A stretch of DNA of 64,000 nucleotides from Nocardiopsis dassonvillei_B (GCF_964273065.1 NZ_OZ186815.1:5642001-5706000); one strand, 5' to 3'; positions 21,161 to 29,593 are shown, numbered from the stretch's first letter. Notes: generated by a model from the sequence alone, not told the origin. Made by a program: numbers and translations.

Positions 21161-22512
21161 TGTCAAGTTAAGGGTGTAACTGTTTTTCTTGGTCACTGGC
21201 GTGTCGCGGTCAACCGCCCGTCGAAGGCCAGATCGAACGCGTTCAGCGCTCGCTTCCACCGGCCGGCCCACTTCACCGCACCCGCCCCGGTCGGATCCAA
21301 CGCCATCAACGCCAGATACACGCACTTGAGCGCGGCCTGCTCGTTGGGGAAGTGTCCCCGGGCCTTGACCGCACGCCGGATCCGGGCGTTGATCGACTCG
21401 ACCGCGTTCGTGGTGCAGATGACCCGCCGGATCTCCACATCGAAGGCCAGGAACGGCACCATCTCCGCCCACGCCTGCTCCCACAACCGCACGATCGCCG
21501 GATACCGCTCACCCCACACCGAACAGAACTCGGCGAACCGCTCCCGGGCGGCCTCCTCGGTCGCCGCGGAGTAGACCGGCCGCAGCGCGCCGGCGACCTT
21601 CTGCCGATCGGCGACCGAGGCGTAGCGGAAGCTGTTGCGCAGCAGGTGCACGATGCAGGTCTGCAGCACCGTGCGCGGCCACACGGCCTCGACCGCCTCG
21701 CCCATGCCCTTGACCCCGTCGGCCACCAGCATGAGCACATCGGCCACCCCGCGGTTGCGCAGCTCGGTGAACACGTGCGCCCAGTACTTGGCACCCTCAC
21801 CGCCCTCGCCCGCCCACAGACCCAGGATGTCGCGCTCGCCCTCGGCCGTCACCCCGAGCACGACGTAGACGGGCCGGTTGGTGACCTGGCCGTCGCGGAT
21901 CTTGACGTTGATGGCGTCCACGAACAGCACCGGGTAGACGGGGTCCAGGGGCCGGTTCTGCCACTCGGCCATCCGGTCCATCGCACCGTCGGTGATCGTG
22001 GAGATGGTCTGCTTGGACACGTTCGCCCCGTAGACCTCGGCCAGGTGGGCGCAGATCTCGCCGTGGGTCAGGCCGCGGGCCGAGAGTGAGAGCACGATGC
22101 CGTTGACGCCGTTCAGGCGGCGCTGGCGCTTCTTGACGATCTGCGGCTCGAAGGAGCCGTCGCGGTCGCGGGGCACGTCGAGCTCGACGGGGCCGGCCTC
22201 GGTGGTGACGGTCTTGGAGCGGGTGCCGTTACGGGCGTTGCCGCTGCCGCTGCCGTTGCCGGGCGCGGAGCGTTCGTGTTTGGCGTAGCCCAGGTGGGCG
22301 TCCATCTCCGCTTGCAGGACGTTCTCCAGGGTGGTCTTGGTCAGGCGGGACAGCAGCCCGTTCTCGCCGACCAGGTCGATGCCCTCGGCCTTGGCCTTGG
22401 CGACCAGTTCCGCGACCAGCTCTTCGTCCGACCTGCCAGTATCCTTCTTGACCTGCGCCTTGTCACTCATGGTGAACTCCTACCCCCTTGGAGTTACACC
22501 CTTATCTTTACA
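21161..22512. mobile_element. IS256-family insertion sequence
   Basis: The 1352-bp element is bounded by 21-bp terminal inverted repeats (21161-21181 and 22492-22512) that agree at 19 of 21 positions and share TAAGGGTGTAACT at their inner ends. It holds one transposase gene on the minus strand. I see no matching 8-9 bp target duplication: the flanks read GGCGGGTG on the left and GTCCCCCC on the right. This suggests rearrangement after insertion, for example recombination between the inverted arms outside it. Confidence 0.85.
21193..22470 (-). CDS. IS256-family transposase
   Basis: This 425-residue Mutator/IS256-type DDE transposase appears intact and full length. Catalytic candidates are the Asp in YPVLFVDAINVKIRDG, the Asp in LMLVADGVKGMGEAV and the Glu in CTTNAVESINARIRR. 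The conserved CIVHLLRNS and MDAHLGYAKHER segments are also present. The ATG has an AGGAG site a few bases upstream, inside the IS end. The neat reading frame and intact ends suggest the element could still be active. Confidence 0.95.
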   Translation of the reverse strand: MSDKAQVKKDTGRSDEELVAELVAKAKAEGIDLVGENGLLSRLTKTTLENVLQAEMDAHLGYAKHERSAPGNGSGSGNARNGTRSKTVTTEAGPVELDVPRDRDGSFEPQIVKKRQRRLNGVNGIVLSLSARGLTHGEICAHLAEVYGANVSKQTISTITDGAMDRMAEWQNRPLDPVYPVLFVDAINVKIRDGQVTNRPVYVVLGVTAEGERDILGLWAGEGGEGAKYWAHVFTELRNRGVADVLMLVADGVKGMGEAVEAVWPRTVLQTCIVHLLRNSFRYASVADRQKVAGALRPVYSAATEEAARERFAEFCSVWGERYPAIVRLWEQAWAEMVPFLAFDVEIRRVICTTNAVESINARIRRAVKARGHFPNEQAALKCVYLALMALDPTGAGAVKWAGRWKRALNAFDLAFDGRLTATRQ

Positions 22513-22689
22513 GTCCCCCCCCGGGCACCACAGGGGGTGGAAACCGCAGGCACCTTCCCGCCCCGACCCCAAGGGGGGTGGAGGGAGGAGGGACCGCTGG
22601 CCCTCGCCACCGGTCCGGGACTGCCCAGTCAGGCCCAGGGCGGGTGTTCGGTGCCGGCCGTTCCCAATCGGGGAGAGGTCTTCTGCGAC

Positions 22690-23600
22690 CTTCACCCCTG
22701 GGGCTGAGGTGGGAGGTTCTCCGCGGCTTTCACCCCTGGGGTCGGGGTGGGAGTGTTCGCTCGGGTTCACCCCCCTGTGGTGCCGGAGGACACACCTAGC
22801 TAGGGTCACCCCAGCGGGGGCTGGTGTTACAAGCGAGGTCGGGTGCGACCGGCGGGTTTGCAGGCGGACCCTTCCTCCGTGGACCTGTGTGGCCGGGCGG
22901 GGCAGGCCTCGCGCGCACCCGCCCCGTAAACCCCCACCACCCCGCACGCCCGTCGAACGCCCAGGCCTGGTGGTCTGCCGCACGCCGACTGCGGCGGGAC
23001 GGGCCCACGCTCCGCAGTCTGTACCTTCCCAAGCGGCCGGGCTTTTGGAGACCAACGCTTGCTGCCGGGCGCCCCCACAGACCGCCCACCCCAGATGGTG
23101 ACCCTCCTGGAAACCTCCAAGTCCGCCTACCCCCCTGGGGCCGGGGCCGAGGTTCTCCCTCCCCCTCACCCCCTGGAGCAGAGGCCCCGGTTCTCCCTCC
23201 CTCAACCCCCCTGTGCCTGGGGCGGGAAACCCTCCTGCGGCCTTCACCCCCTGTGGCGGAGGTCCGAGCGATGCCCTCCGGCTGTGGCCGAGGGCCCCAG
23301 GAAAAGACAACAACCCCCTGCGGCACAGACCCCGGTTTCCTTCTTCCTCAACCCCCCTGTGCCCGGGCCGGGAAACCCACCCGCGGCCTTCACCCCCGCG
23401 GCGGAGGCGCCCACAAGGGTTCAGGGCCTGGGGCCAAGGCCTCCAGTCCAGCGAGAAACCCCCAGGAGTACCAACCGCAGTTCTTTCCCTCGACCCCTTG
23501 GGGCGGGCCGGGAAACCCATCCGCAGCCCTCACCACCCCTGTGCCCGGGACCTGGGGAACGCCCACCCTCACCCCCTGGAGTCGAAAGAGACGATCCGCC
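22690..23600 (+). repeat. Right array of degenerate ~37-42 bp repeats
   Basis: Units begin with a variant of (T/C)TCACCCCCTGTGG. Unit starts are at about 22691, 22729, 22766, 23165, 23201, 23243, 23347, 23389, 23489, 23529 and 23568, giving spacings of 36-42 bases where adjacent. Downstream parts often read GGGCCGGGAAACCC. The copies are too diverged and too gapless to be a CRISPR array. The inverted-repeat arm at 22803-23157 interrupts the array. I see no gene between 22471 and 23922. Confidence 0.65.
22803..23157 (-). repeat. Right arm of the long imperfect inverted repeat
   Basis: This is the inverted counterpart of 20782-21140. The near-identical core spans about 22861-23038 on the plus strand. 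Between this arm and the IS end (22513-22800) are further copies of the degenerate repeat, in both orientations. Confidence 0.8.
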
Positions 23601-23871
23601 CTCCGGAGGCGCCCTGAACCCCGGACAGCGAGCCCCCGCCCAGGACAGCGTTGAAAGCCCTGAAAAGACAGACACACGATGGTCGGCAGAGGAACCACCT
23701 CCCCACCCCCGCGAGCCGAGGTTCATCTGCCCGGTGTAGTCGAAGCCCTCAGCGCTCGCGACGCCTGCCCGTAGCAGCTGCTATTTCCTGCTGGGCTGGG
23801 ACTTTGAGCACTTGGACCTTGGCGGGCACCATCTGCTCCATGACGTAAGCTGGAGGGCACGAGTACTTGAC

Positions 23872-23901
23872 GCGCTGCTACTGCTCAGTGGCAGCGCTTT
23901 T
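23872..23901 (+). terminator. Terminator-like hairpin in the leader of the RGG-protein gene
   Basis: GCGCTGC-T-ACTG pairs with CAGT-G-GCAGCGC (one T-G pair) around a tiny loop. TTTT follows at 23898-23901, only about 21 bases before the start codon of the RGG-repeat gene. It has the form of an intrinsic terminator. With no plus-strand gene upstream, it may act as an attenuator or mark the end of a short leader RNA. A TTGACG overlaps its 5' edge (23868-23873), but no matching -10 is clear. Confidence 0.6.
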
Positions 23902-23922
23902 GACTGTTGACGGACGGGTTGG

Positions 23923-25965
23923 ATGACTGAGGACAGCCGATCGGGAGACCGCCAGGACTCCGGAGCCAACGAGCACAGCGGTGACCGCTCAGGCGCGTCT
24001 TACGGTCGGGGACGCGGTGACGACTCCCGCTCCCGTTCCGGCTACCGGGATGACCGCGGCCGCGACGACCGTCGCGGTGGTTTCCGCGGTGGGGACCAGG
24101 ACCGTGGCGGTTACCGGGGCCGCGATGACCGCGGCGGGTTCAGAGGCGACCGCGACCGGCGCGATGACCGGGGCGGAAATGACCGCGGTGGATACCAGGG
24201 TCGGGACGACCGTGGTGGGTACCGCGGTGGTGACCGTCGTGAGGGCGGTTACCGTGATGACCGTGGTGGTGACCGTCGTGAGGGCGGCTACCGCGGCGGC
24301 GATCGGGACCGTGGTGGTTTCCGTGGTGGGGACCGGGACCGTCGTGATGATCGCGGTGGGTACCGGGGCCGTGACGACCGTGGTGGTGACCGTCGTGAGG
24401 GCGGTTTCCGTGGTGGCGATCGGGACCGTCGTGATGACCGTGGTGGTGACCGTCGTGAGGGCGGCTACCGCGGTGGGTACCGGGGCCGTGACGACCGCGG
24501 CGGCGACCGCCGCGAGGGCGGTTTCCGCGGCGGCGACCGCGACCGGCGCGATGACCGGGGCGGAAATGACCGCGGTGGATACCAGGGTCGGGACGACCGT
24601 GGTGGGTACCGCGGTGGTGACCGTGACCGTGGTGGGTACCGCGGTGGTGACCGTGACCGTGGTGGGTACCGCGGTGGTGACCGTGACCGTGGCGGTTTCC
24701 GTGGTGGCGATCGGGACCGTCGTGATGACCGTGGTGGTGACCGTCGTGAGGGCGGCTACCGCGGTGGGGACCGGGACCGTGGTGGTTTCCGTGGTGGGGA
24801 TCGGGACCGTGGTGGTTTCCGTGGTGGGGATCGGGACCGTCGTGATGACCGTGGTGGGTACCGGGGCCGTGACGACCGTGGCGGCGACCGTCGCGAGGGC
24901 GGCTACCGCGGTGGCGACCGCGACCGGGGCGGGTACCGGGGCCGTGACGACCGCGGCGGGTACCGCGGGCGCGACGACCGGCGGGCTCCCCGGGAGGACC
25001 GCGACCCCGCCGACATCGCTCCCCAGCTTCCCGAGGAGGCGACCTACGACCAGCTCGACGCCGACACCAGGCGCGACCTCAGCTCGCTGCCCAAGTCCCT
25101 GGCGGAGCTGGTCGGCAAGCACATCGTGGCCGCCGGCCTGTTCGTCGACGAGGACCCCGAGCGGGCCTACACCCACGCCGCCTACGCCCGGCGCAAGGCG
25201 TCCCGGGTCCCCGGCGTGCGGGAGGCCTCCGGTGTCGCCGCCTACACGGTCGGCAAGTGGCAGGAGGCGCTCTCCGACCTGCGCGCCGCGCGGCGGATGA
25301 GCGGTCGTGACAACTTCCTGGCGATCATGGCCGACTGCGAGCGCGGCCTGGGCCGCCCCGAGCGGGCCCTGGAGATCACCGGGGACCCCGCCGCCGAGCA
25401 GCTGGACGCGGCCGAGCGCATCGAGCTGCGCATCGTGGCCGCCGGTGCCCGCCGGGACATGGGCGACATCAAGGGCGCACTGGCCGAGCTCCAGGTCCCG
25501 GAGCTGAAGGAGCGCCGGGCCCGGCCGTGGATCGCGCGCCTCTTCTACGCCTACGCCGACGTCCTGGAGGAGCTGGGCCGCGAGGAGGACGCCCGCGAGT
25601 ACTTCTCTCGCGCGTCCGCCGTGGACACCGAAGGGGTGACCGACGCCGACGAGCGCCTGGCCGTCCTGGAGGGTGTGGAACTGGTCGATGTCGACCTGGA
25701 GGACGGCATCGTCTGGACCGACGCCGAGGAGCAGGACCACCCGGAGCCCGAGGACGCGCCGGAGGCCGGTCCGGTCGGGTCCGTCCGCGAAGGGGGCGGC
25801 GTCGACACCGGGGATGTCGTCGAGGACGAAGAGGACGGCCCCCGGGACGACGAGGCCCGGGAGCCGGTCCGGGACGGCGAGCCGGAGGGCGGCGAGCCCG
25901 AGGCCGTGGAGGGTCCCGGGAAGGCCGGGGGGACCGGCGGCTCCGAGGACCGGGAGCGCGACTGA
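23923..25965 (+). CDS. RGG-repeat protein with helical (TPR-like) domain and acidic tail
   Basis: The 680-residue protein has three parts. Residues 1-45 are Ser/Asp/Gly-rich. Residues ~46-355 are an almost pure Arg/Gly/Asp/Tyr repeat, with dozens of copies of DRGG(Y/F)RGGDRD and RRDDRGG. Residues ~360-590 form an alpha-helical repeat domain that looks TPR-like (AYTHAAYARRKASRVPGVREASGVAAYTVGKWQEALSDLRAARR), as in a conserved actinobacterial TPR protein usually found near tyrS and tlyA. The last ~90 residues are Glu/Asp-rich. RGG tracts bind RNA and drive condensation in other proteins, so RNA binding is an inference. The ribosome site is weak. Long perfect DNA repeats inside the gene suggest slippage or recent expansion. 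Confidence 0.85.
   Translation: MTEDSRSGDRQDSGANEHSGDRSGASYGRGRGDDSRSRSGYRDDRGRDDRRGGFRGGDQDRGGYRGRDDRGGFRGDRDRRDDRGGNDRGGYQGRDDRGGYRGGDRREGGYRDDRGGDRREGGYRGGDRDRGGFRGGDRDRRDDRGGYRGRDDRGGDRREGGFRGGDRDRRDDRGGDRREGGYRGGYRGRDDRGGDRREGGFRGGDRDRRDDRGGNDRGGYQGRDDRGGYRGGDRDRGGYRGGDRDRGGYRGGDRDRGGFRGGDRDRRDDRGGDRREGGYRGGDRDRGGFRGGDRDRGGFRGGDRDRRDDRGGYRGRDDRGGDRREGGYRGGDRDRGGYRGRDDRGGYRGRDDRRAPREDRDPADIAPQLPEEATYDQLDADTRRDLSSLPKSLAELVGKHIVAAGLFVDEDPERAYTHAAYARRKASRVPGVREASGVAAYTVGKWQEALSDLRAARRMSGRDNFLAIMADCERGLGRPERALEITGDPAAEQLDAAERIELRIVAAGARRDMGDIKGALAELQVPELKERRARPWIARLFYAYADVLEELGREEDAREYFSRASAVDTEGVTDADERLAVLEGVELVDVDLEDGIVWTDAEEQDHPEPEDAPEAGPVGSVREGGGVDTGDVVEDEEDGPRDDEAREPVRDGEPEGGEPEAVEGPGKAGGTGGSEDRERD
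24145..24690 (+). repeat. Tandem and long-range DNA repeats inside the RGG gene
   Basis: A 30-bp unit is repeated perfectly three times at 24601-24690 (each unit encodes GGYRGGDRDR). A 93-bp block at 24145-24237 recurs without change at 24532-24624, 387 bases (129 codons) later. All unit lengths are multiples of three, so expansion keeps the frame. Confidence 0.9.
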
Positions 25966-25976
25966 CCCCGGATTCC

Positions 25977-26423
25977 GTGGCACCGCCGGGCGGGCGTGAA
26001 CCGCTCGGCGGTGCCGTTGTGCGTCTGGGGGTCCTTCCCCCCGTGTACGACTCCGTGGTGTGCCTGACCCGCCGGGGCGGCCGGGCGCTGATGGTGCGCA
26101 ACCGGCGGCGCGCCTGGGAGTTCCCCGGCGGGCACGCCGAGCCCGGGGAGGGCGTGGTGGACACCGCGCGGCGGGAGGCCGCCGAGGAGGCCGGGGCGAC
26201 CCTGGGCGAGGTGGAGGTCGCCGGGTACTACGTGCTCGCCGACGGGCACGTCACGGTCGTCACGCACGCCCCCGTCCTGGATTCGGTACCTCTCAGCGGG
26301 GAGTTCGAGACGGTGGAGGTGCGGGAGTTCGACGTCCTGCCCCCCGAGGAGAGCCTGTCGTGGTCCGACGGCCTCTACGCCCACCTGCTGCGGGTCCTGG
26401 GCCTGCCCGGCGCCCGGCCCTGA
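25977..26423 (+). CDS. Nudix hydrolase
   Basis: This is a ~148-residue Nudix protein. Its Nudix box is complete: GHAEPGEGVVDTARREAAEEAGA fits GX5EX7REUXEEXGU. Such enzymes hydrolyse nucleoside diphosphates linked to another moiety; the substrate cannot be predicted. The start is unsure. GTG 25977 (12 bases after the RGG gene stop) favours coupling with that gene, while in-frame GTGs at 26019 and 26043 would also keep the whole domain. The gene ends 6 bases from the stop of the convergent acetyltransferase gene. Confidence 0.8.
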   Translation: MAPPGGREPLGGAVVRLGVLPPVYDSVVCLTRRGGRALMVRNRRRAWEFPGGHAEPGEGVVDTARREAAEEAGATLGEVEVAGYYVLADGHVTVVTHAPVLDSVPLSGEFETVEVREFDVLPPEESLSWSDGLYAHLLRVLGLPGARP

Positions 26424-26429
26424 GTGCGG

Positions 26430-27374
26430 TCAGCCGACCTGCTTGACGTAGGTGGTCTCCTTGCCCACGAGCGAGTAGCCGAGGCGGGTGTTGATGGCCA
26501 GCATGGGCGCGTTGTCCTGGTGGTTGCCGGTGGTGGCGTAGGCGAACCCCCGTTCGCGCGCCCGCAGCAGGGCCGTGTGCTTGGCGTAGCCCGCCAGCCC
26601 GCGCCCGCGGTATTCGCGCAGGGTCCCCGTCATCGACGACTCCATGCGGGTCTCGCGGTCGGAGCCGTAGCAGGTGATGCCCGCCGGGGTGCCCTCGTGC
26701 AGGAAGACCAGGCTCAGGTCGAGGTCGCTGAGCGTGTGGCTCCACGGCCCGCCCACCCAGTCCTCGAACGACATGAAGCCGACGCCCGGGGCGGCTCCCG
26801 GTTCGTCGGCGCTGACGGACCGGTCGAGTTCGTAGACCGGGCGGGGGTCGTCGGCGTAGTCGCTGAAGGGCCGGAGTTCGACGCCGGGGGGCGGTTCCGG
26901 GGCCGGGGGCAGCAGGGACAGGTCCAGACCCAGGATGTGGTGGGTGTCCTCGACCTCGTACCCGTGGGACAGGGCGACCCGGCGGAGCGCCGTGCCGCCC
27001 GCCTGGACGGGTTCGTCGGCGGCTTCGGCGCGCAGGGTCCGGGCGCCCTGCTCCGTCAGGGCCTCCTCGGAGGCGGTGAGGAGGCGGGCGGCCAGCCCGC
27101 CGTCCCCGCGGTGGTGCTCCGCGACGGTCATGAGGAAGGTCAGGCCGTGCGGGTCCCGGCCCCGGGGGCGGGTGAGCAGGGACCGGGTGAAGCCCACGAC
27201 CGCGCCCCCGGCGTCCGTCGCGATGAGCGGGCGGTCCGTCGTGTGCGGGGTGGGGTGGTCCATCCGCCAGCGCACGGCCTCCTCGGTGAGGACCCGGTAC
27301 GGGTGGTGGGCGCGCAGGAAGGGGAGGACCGCGGGGGCGTCCGCCTTCTCCAGCGGCCGGATCTCGATCGTCAT
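26430..27374 (-). CDS. GNAT-family N-acetyltransferase with two GNAT halves
   Basis: The 314-residue protein has two GNAT-like halves. The N-terminal one includes FLMTVAEHHRGDGGLAARLL. The C-terminal one has the acetyl-CoA loop in TGTLREYRGRGLAGYAKH and the later TTGNHQDNAPMLAINTRLGYSLVG. Members transfer an acetyl group to small molecules or proteins; the target is unknown. The start ATG gives the standard MTIEIRPL beginning. It lies downstream of the MBL-fold gene on the same strand, with a 130-base gap. Confidence 0.85.
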   Translation of the reverse strand: MTIEIRPLEKADAPAVLPFLRAHHPYRVLTEEAVRWRMDHPTPHTTDRPLIATDAGGAVVGFTRSLLTRPRGRDPHGLTFLMTVAEHHRGDGGLAARLLTASEEALTEQGARTLRAEAADEPVQAGGTALRRVALSHGYEVEDTHHILGLDLSLLPPAPEPPPGVELRPFSDYADDPRPVYELDRSVSADEPGAAPGVGFMSFEDWVGGPWSHTLSDLDLSLVFLHEGTPAGITCYGSDRETRMESSMTGTLREYRGRGLAGYAKHTALLRARERGFAYATTGNHQDNAPMLAINTRLGYSLVGKETTYVKQVG

Positions 27375-27504
27375 GCGGTGAGCCTAGGTGGCCGGGGGCG
27401 CCTCCGCACGTGCTTTTCCGGTGTCGTACTCCTGTGCGGTTCCGGCGCCGCGGGCACCGCCTTCGGGTCGGGCGCCGGGGCGGCCCAGGCGCCCGGGGCG
27501 TCCG

Positions 27505-28518
27505 TCAGCCCCGCTCCTCGCGCTCCCTGTGCGCGGCCTCGGCGCGCTCCTGTTCGAGCCGGTCGAGCCAGTGGACGATGCCCGACACGTTGGCCTCGGC
27601 GCCGCTGAGGGTGTCCAGGACGGCGGCGGCCTCGGGGGAGGCGTCCGGGGGCAGCGGCTTGTAGCGGCTGATGACCTTGTCGCGGACCATGGCGATGGCG
27701 TGGTCGAGGTCGCCGGCGGAGCCGTGCGCCTCGCGGACCGTGTCGACCCAAAGGTGCAGTTCGGCCTCGGCGCGGTCGATGGTCTCGTCGACCGTCTCGA
27801 CCGCCCCGAAATGGGAGAACATCAGGCGCTGGGCGCCGATGTCGGAGAACAGCCGCAGGGTGCGAAGGCATGCGTGGAGGTCGAAGTCCGGCGGCGGGGT
27901 GGCCGGGCGGACGTCCCCGGTGAGCTGGTTGTAGACGCCCAGGGCGTCGCCGACGTAGAGGTCGCCGGTGAGGGAGTCGACCAGGCCCATGTGGTGCTTG
28001 GCGTGTCCGGGGGCGTAGTGGGTGACGAGCCGGCGGCCGCCGCCCAGGTCGATCTCGCCGCTCTCGGCGACGGAGCGGATGCGCTGTGCCTCGGTGGGGT
28101 TCATCCGTCCGAAGAGGGTGTCGAGGCGGTCGCCCCAGACCATGGCCGCGCTGCGCATGAGGCGGCTGGGGTCGGCGAGGTGGCGGGCGCCGCGCTCGTG
28201 GACGACGATCTCGGCGTTGGGGAAGAGGGCGGCCATGTCGCCGGTGCCGCCCGCGTGGTCGAGGTGGATGTGGGTGACGACGATGGTGGCCAGGTCGGCG
28301 GGGGCCAGGCCCAGGGCGACGACCGCGTCGTGCAGGACCCGCGCCGAACCTGCGGTGCCGACCTCCACGATGCAGGGGCGTTCGGTGCGGATGAGGTAGC
28401 TGGAGACGATGCCCGGATATCCGGCGAGCATCGTGTCGATGGCGAAGATGTCGTTGCCCAGGGGGGTGATCCCCTCGGGCAGGCGGCTCACGTCCACGTC
28501 GTCGTGCACGGTAGGCAC
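27505..28518 (-). CDS. MBL-fold metallo-hydrolase
   Basis: This 337-residue metallo-beta-lactamase-fold protein carries the metal motif THIHLDHAGG (HxHxDH), a further ligand in HYAPGHAKHH, VGDALGVY, and a final FSHFGAVET. The C-terminal ~90 residues are helical. The overall look is of the glyoxalase II/quorum-quenching-like branch, but the substrate is not evident. The GTG start at 28518 has GAGGGA seven bases upstream; longer in-frame extensions read as non-coding. Confidence 0.88.
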   Translation of the reverse strand: MPTVHDDVDVSRLPEGITPLGNDIFAIDTMLAGYPGIVSSYLIRTERPCIVEVGTAGSARVLHDAVVALGLAPADLATIVVTHIHLDHAGGTGDMAALFPNAEIVVHERGARHLADPSRLMRSAAMVWGDRLDTLFGRMNPTEAQRIRSVAESGEIDLGGGRRLVTHYAPGHAKHHMGLVDSLTGDLYVGDALGVYNQLTGDVRPATPPPDFDLHACLRTLRLFSDIGAQRLMFSHFGAVETVDETIDRAEAELHLWVDTVREAHGSAGDLDHAIAMVRDKVISRYKPLPPDASPEAAAVLDTLSGAEANVSGIVHWLDRLEQERAEAAHREREERG

Positions 28519-28640
28519 CCCTGTTCCCTCTGGTCGTCGTGGGTTCCGGGAGGAACCGCATCCGAATCCGACTCTAGGACACGGGGGCGGTCCGGGTCGG
28601 GGTCGGGGGCGGCAACACCCGGCGGTGCCTCGCCGGGAGG

Positions 28641-28653
28641 GTTTTCCACAGGT
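28641..28653 (+). promoter_or_regulatory. GTTTTCCACAGGT motif upstream of the SSB-like gene
   Basis: The motif lies 123 bases before the SSB-like start. It differs by one base from the motif at 9263-9275, which lies at a similar distance before the secreted-protein gene. The function is unknown. Confidence 0.35.
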
Positions 28654-28775
28654 CGGGCCGGTCCCTTCCGCCGCCGGTCGGGGCCGGTGATCCTGGAGGC
28701 GGGGGCACGTGCGCCGGCCGTCGTGCAGCCCGGGTGTCCAGGCCGGTACCACTGGGTTTTCGGAAGGGGCGGGGC

Positions 28776-29273
28776 ATGCGCGAGGACGGTGTGCCGGGCG
28801 CGGCGGCGGACACGGGGGGCGGGGGGAGGCCGGAGATACCCGGGGTCGCCGGGGAGGGGGCCCGGGGCGGGCGGTCCGGTCGGGAGGGGGAGGAGGGGCA
28901 CCGCAACGAGGTGCTGCTGGTGGGCCGGATCACCGCCGAGCCGGTGTTCCGGAAGACGGCGAGAGGGGACCGGCCGGCCGGTTGGCGGATGTGCGTGGGC
29001 AGGCCCGCGGGGCAGGGGGTGTCGGGGCGCCGGTCCGACGCGATCTACTGCGTCGGCTTCGACCCGGGGCTGCATCCGCGGGTCGGGGAGTGGCGGTCGG
29101 GCGGTGCCGTCCGGGTGACGGGGCGCCGGGTCTGGCACGGGCGGGCGGACGTGCGCAGCATGTACGAGGTGGAGGCGCGGACCGTGGCCCTGGTGCGCCG
29201 TGCCCGTCCGGGGACCGGTGACGCTCCGGCGGTGCCCTGCCCGCGTCCGGCACCGCCGGAGGCCGGGCGGTGA
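28776..29273 (+). CDS. Single-stranded-DNA-binding-like (OB-fold) protein
   Basis: This 165-residue protein has an OB-fold resembling actinobacterial SSB paralogues: NEVLLVGRITAEPVFRKTARGDRPAGWRMCV, then DAIYCVGFDPGLHPRVGEWRSGGAVRVTGRRVWH and a closing RSMYEVEARTVALVR. The first ~40 residues are Gly/Glu-rich. The tail is Pro-rich and lacks the acidic DDDIPF-type tip of the main SSB, so it is probably an accessory paralogue. The ATG follows GGAAGGGG. An in-frame ATG 42 bases earlier is less well placed. Confidence 0.75.
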   Translation: MREDGVPGAAADTGGGGRPEIPGVAGEGARGGRSGREGEEGHRNEVLLVGRITAEPVFRKTARGDRPAGWRMCVGRPAGQGVSGRRSDAIYCVGFDPGLHPRVGEWRSGGAVRVTGRRVWHGRADVRSMYEVEARTVALVRRARPGTGDAPAVPCPRPAPPEAGR

Positions 29274-29277
29274 CCGT

Positions 29278-29513
29278 GTTCCGGGGGCCGTGGCGCGGTG
29301 GGCGGTGGTGTCCGGTGCGGGCCGCGGCCGTTCTGGTGCGCCTGCTTCTCCGCCTCTTGGGCGTGCGGGGACCGGTCGGCGCGGGTGTTCGGGGTGCGGT
29401 CGGCGGCGCCGGGTCGCCGGCGGCGGGCGGCACGGGCGCGGTGCGGACCGCGGGTGTCGCGGCGGGTCGGCGGTCGGCGGGGTTCGGTTCCGGGGGCCGT
29501 GGCGCGGTGGGCG
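29278..29513 (+). repeat. 28-bp perfect direct repeat in an intergenic region
   Basis: A 28-base sequence starting GTTCCGGGGGCCGTGG occurs at 29278-29305 and again at 29486-29513, 208 bases apart. It is in the 320-base gap between the SSB-like gene and the HAD hydrolase gene. No gene or other signal is evident in this gap. Confidence 0.8.
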
Positions 29514-29593
29514 GGCGCGGGTGTACGAGGGTGCGGCGGGTGTCGCCGCACGGGGAGGCGTTCAGGCCCGGGTGGGCGGTGCCCGGGCCCGGT

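Noticed and set aside
20502..21179. Protein-coding frames within the left repeat arm (e.g. 20502-21179, 20563-21111)
   Set aside because: Several overlapping frames are open at once, none has a ribosome site or known domain, and the two arms favour no single frame.
22690..23600. Possible CRISPR array
   Set aside because: The repeats are degenerate, of uneven length, in both orientations, and have no distinct spacers or cas genes.
23989..25983. A 664-codon Thr/Val-rich open frame antisense to the RGG gene
   Set aside because: It is the mirror of the RGG codon repeats, with no start signal; the sense protein has a clear helical domain.
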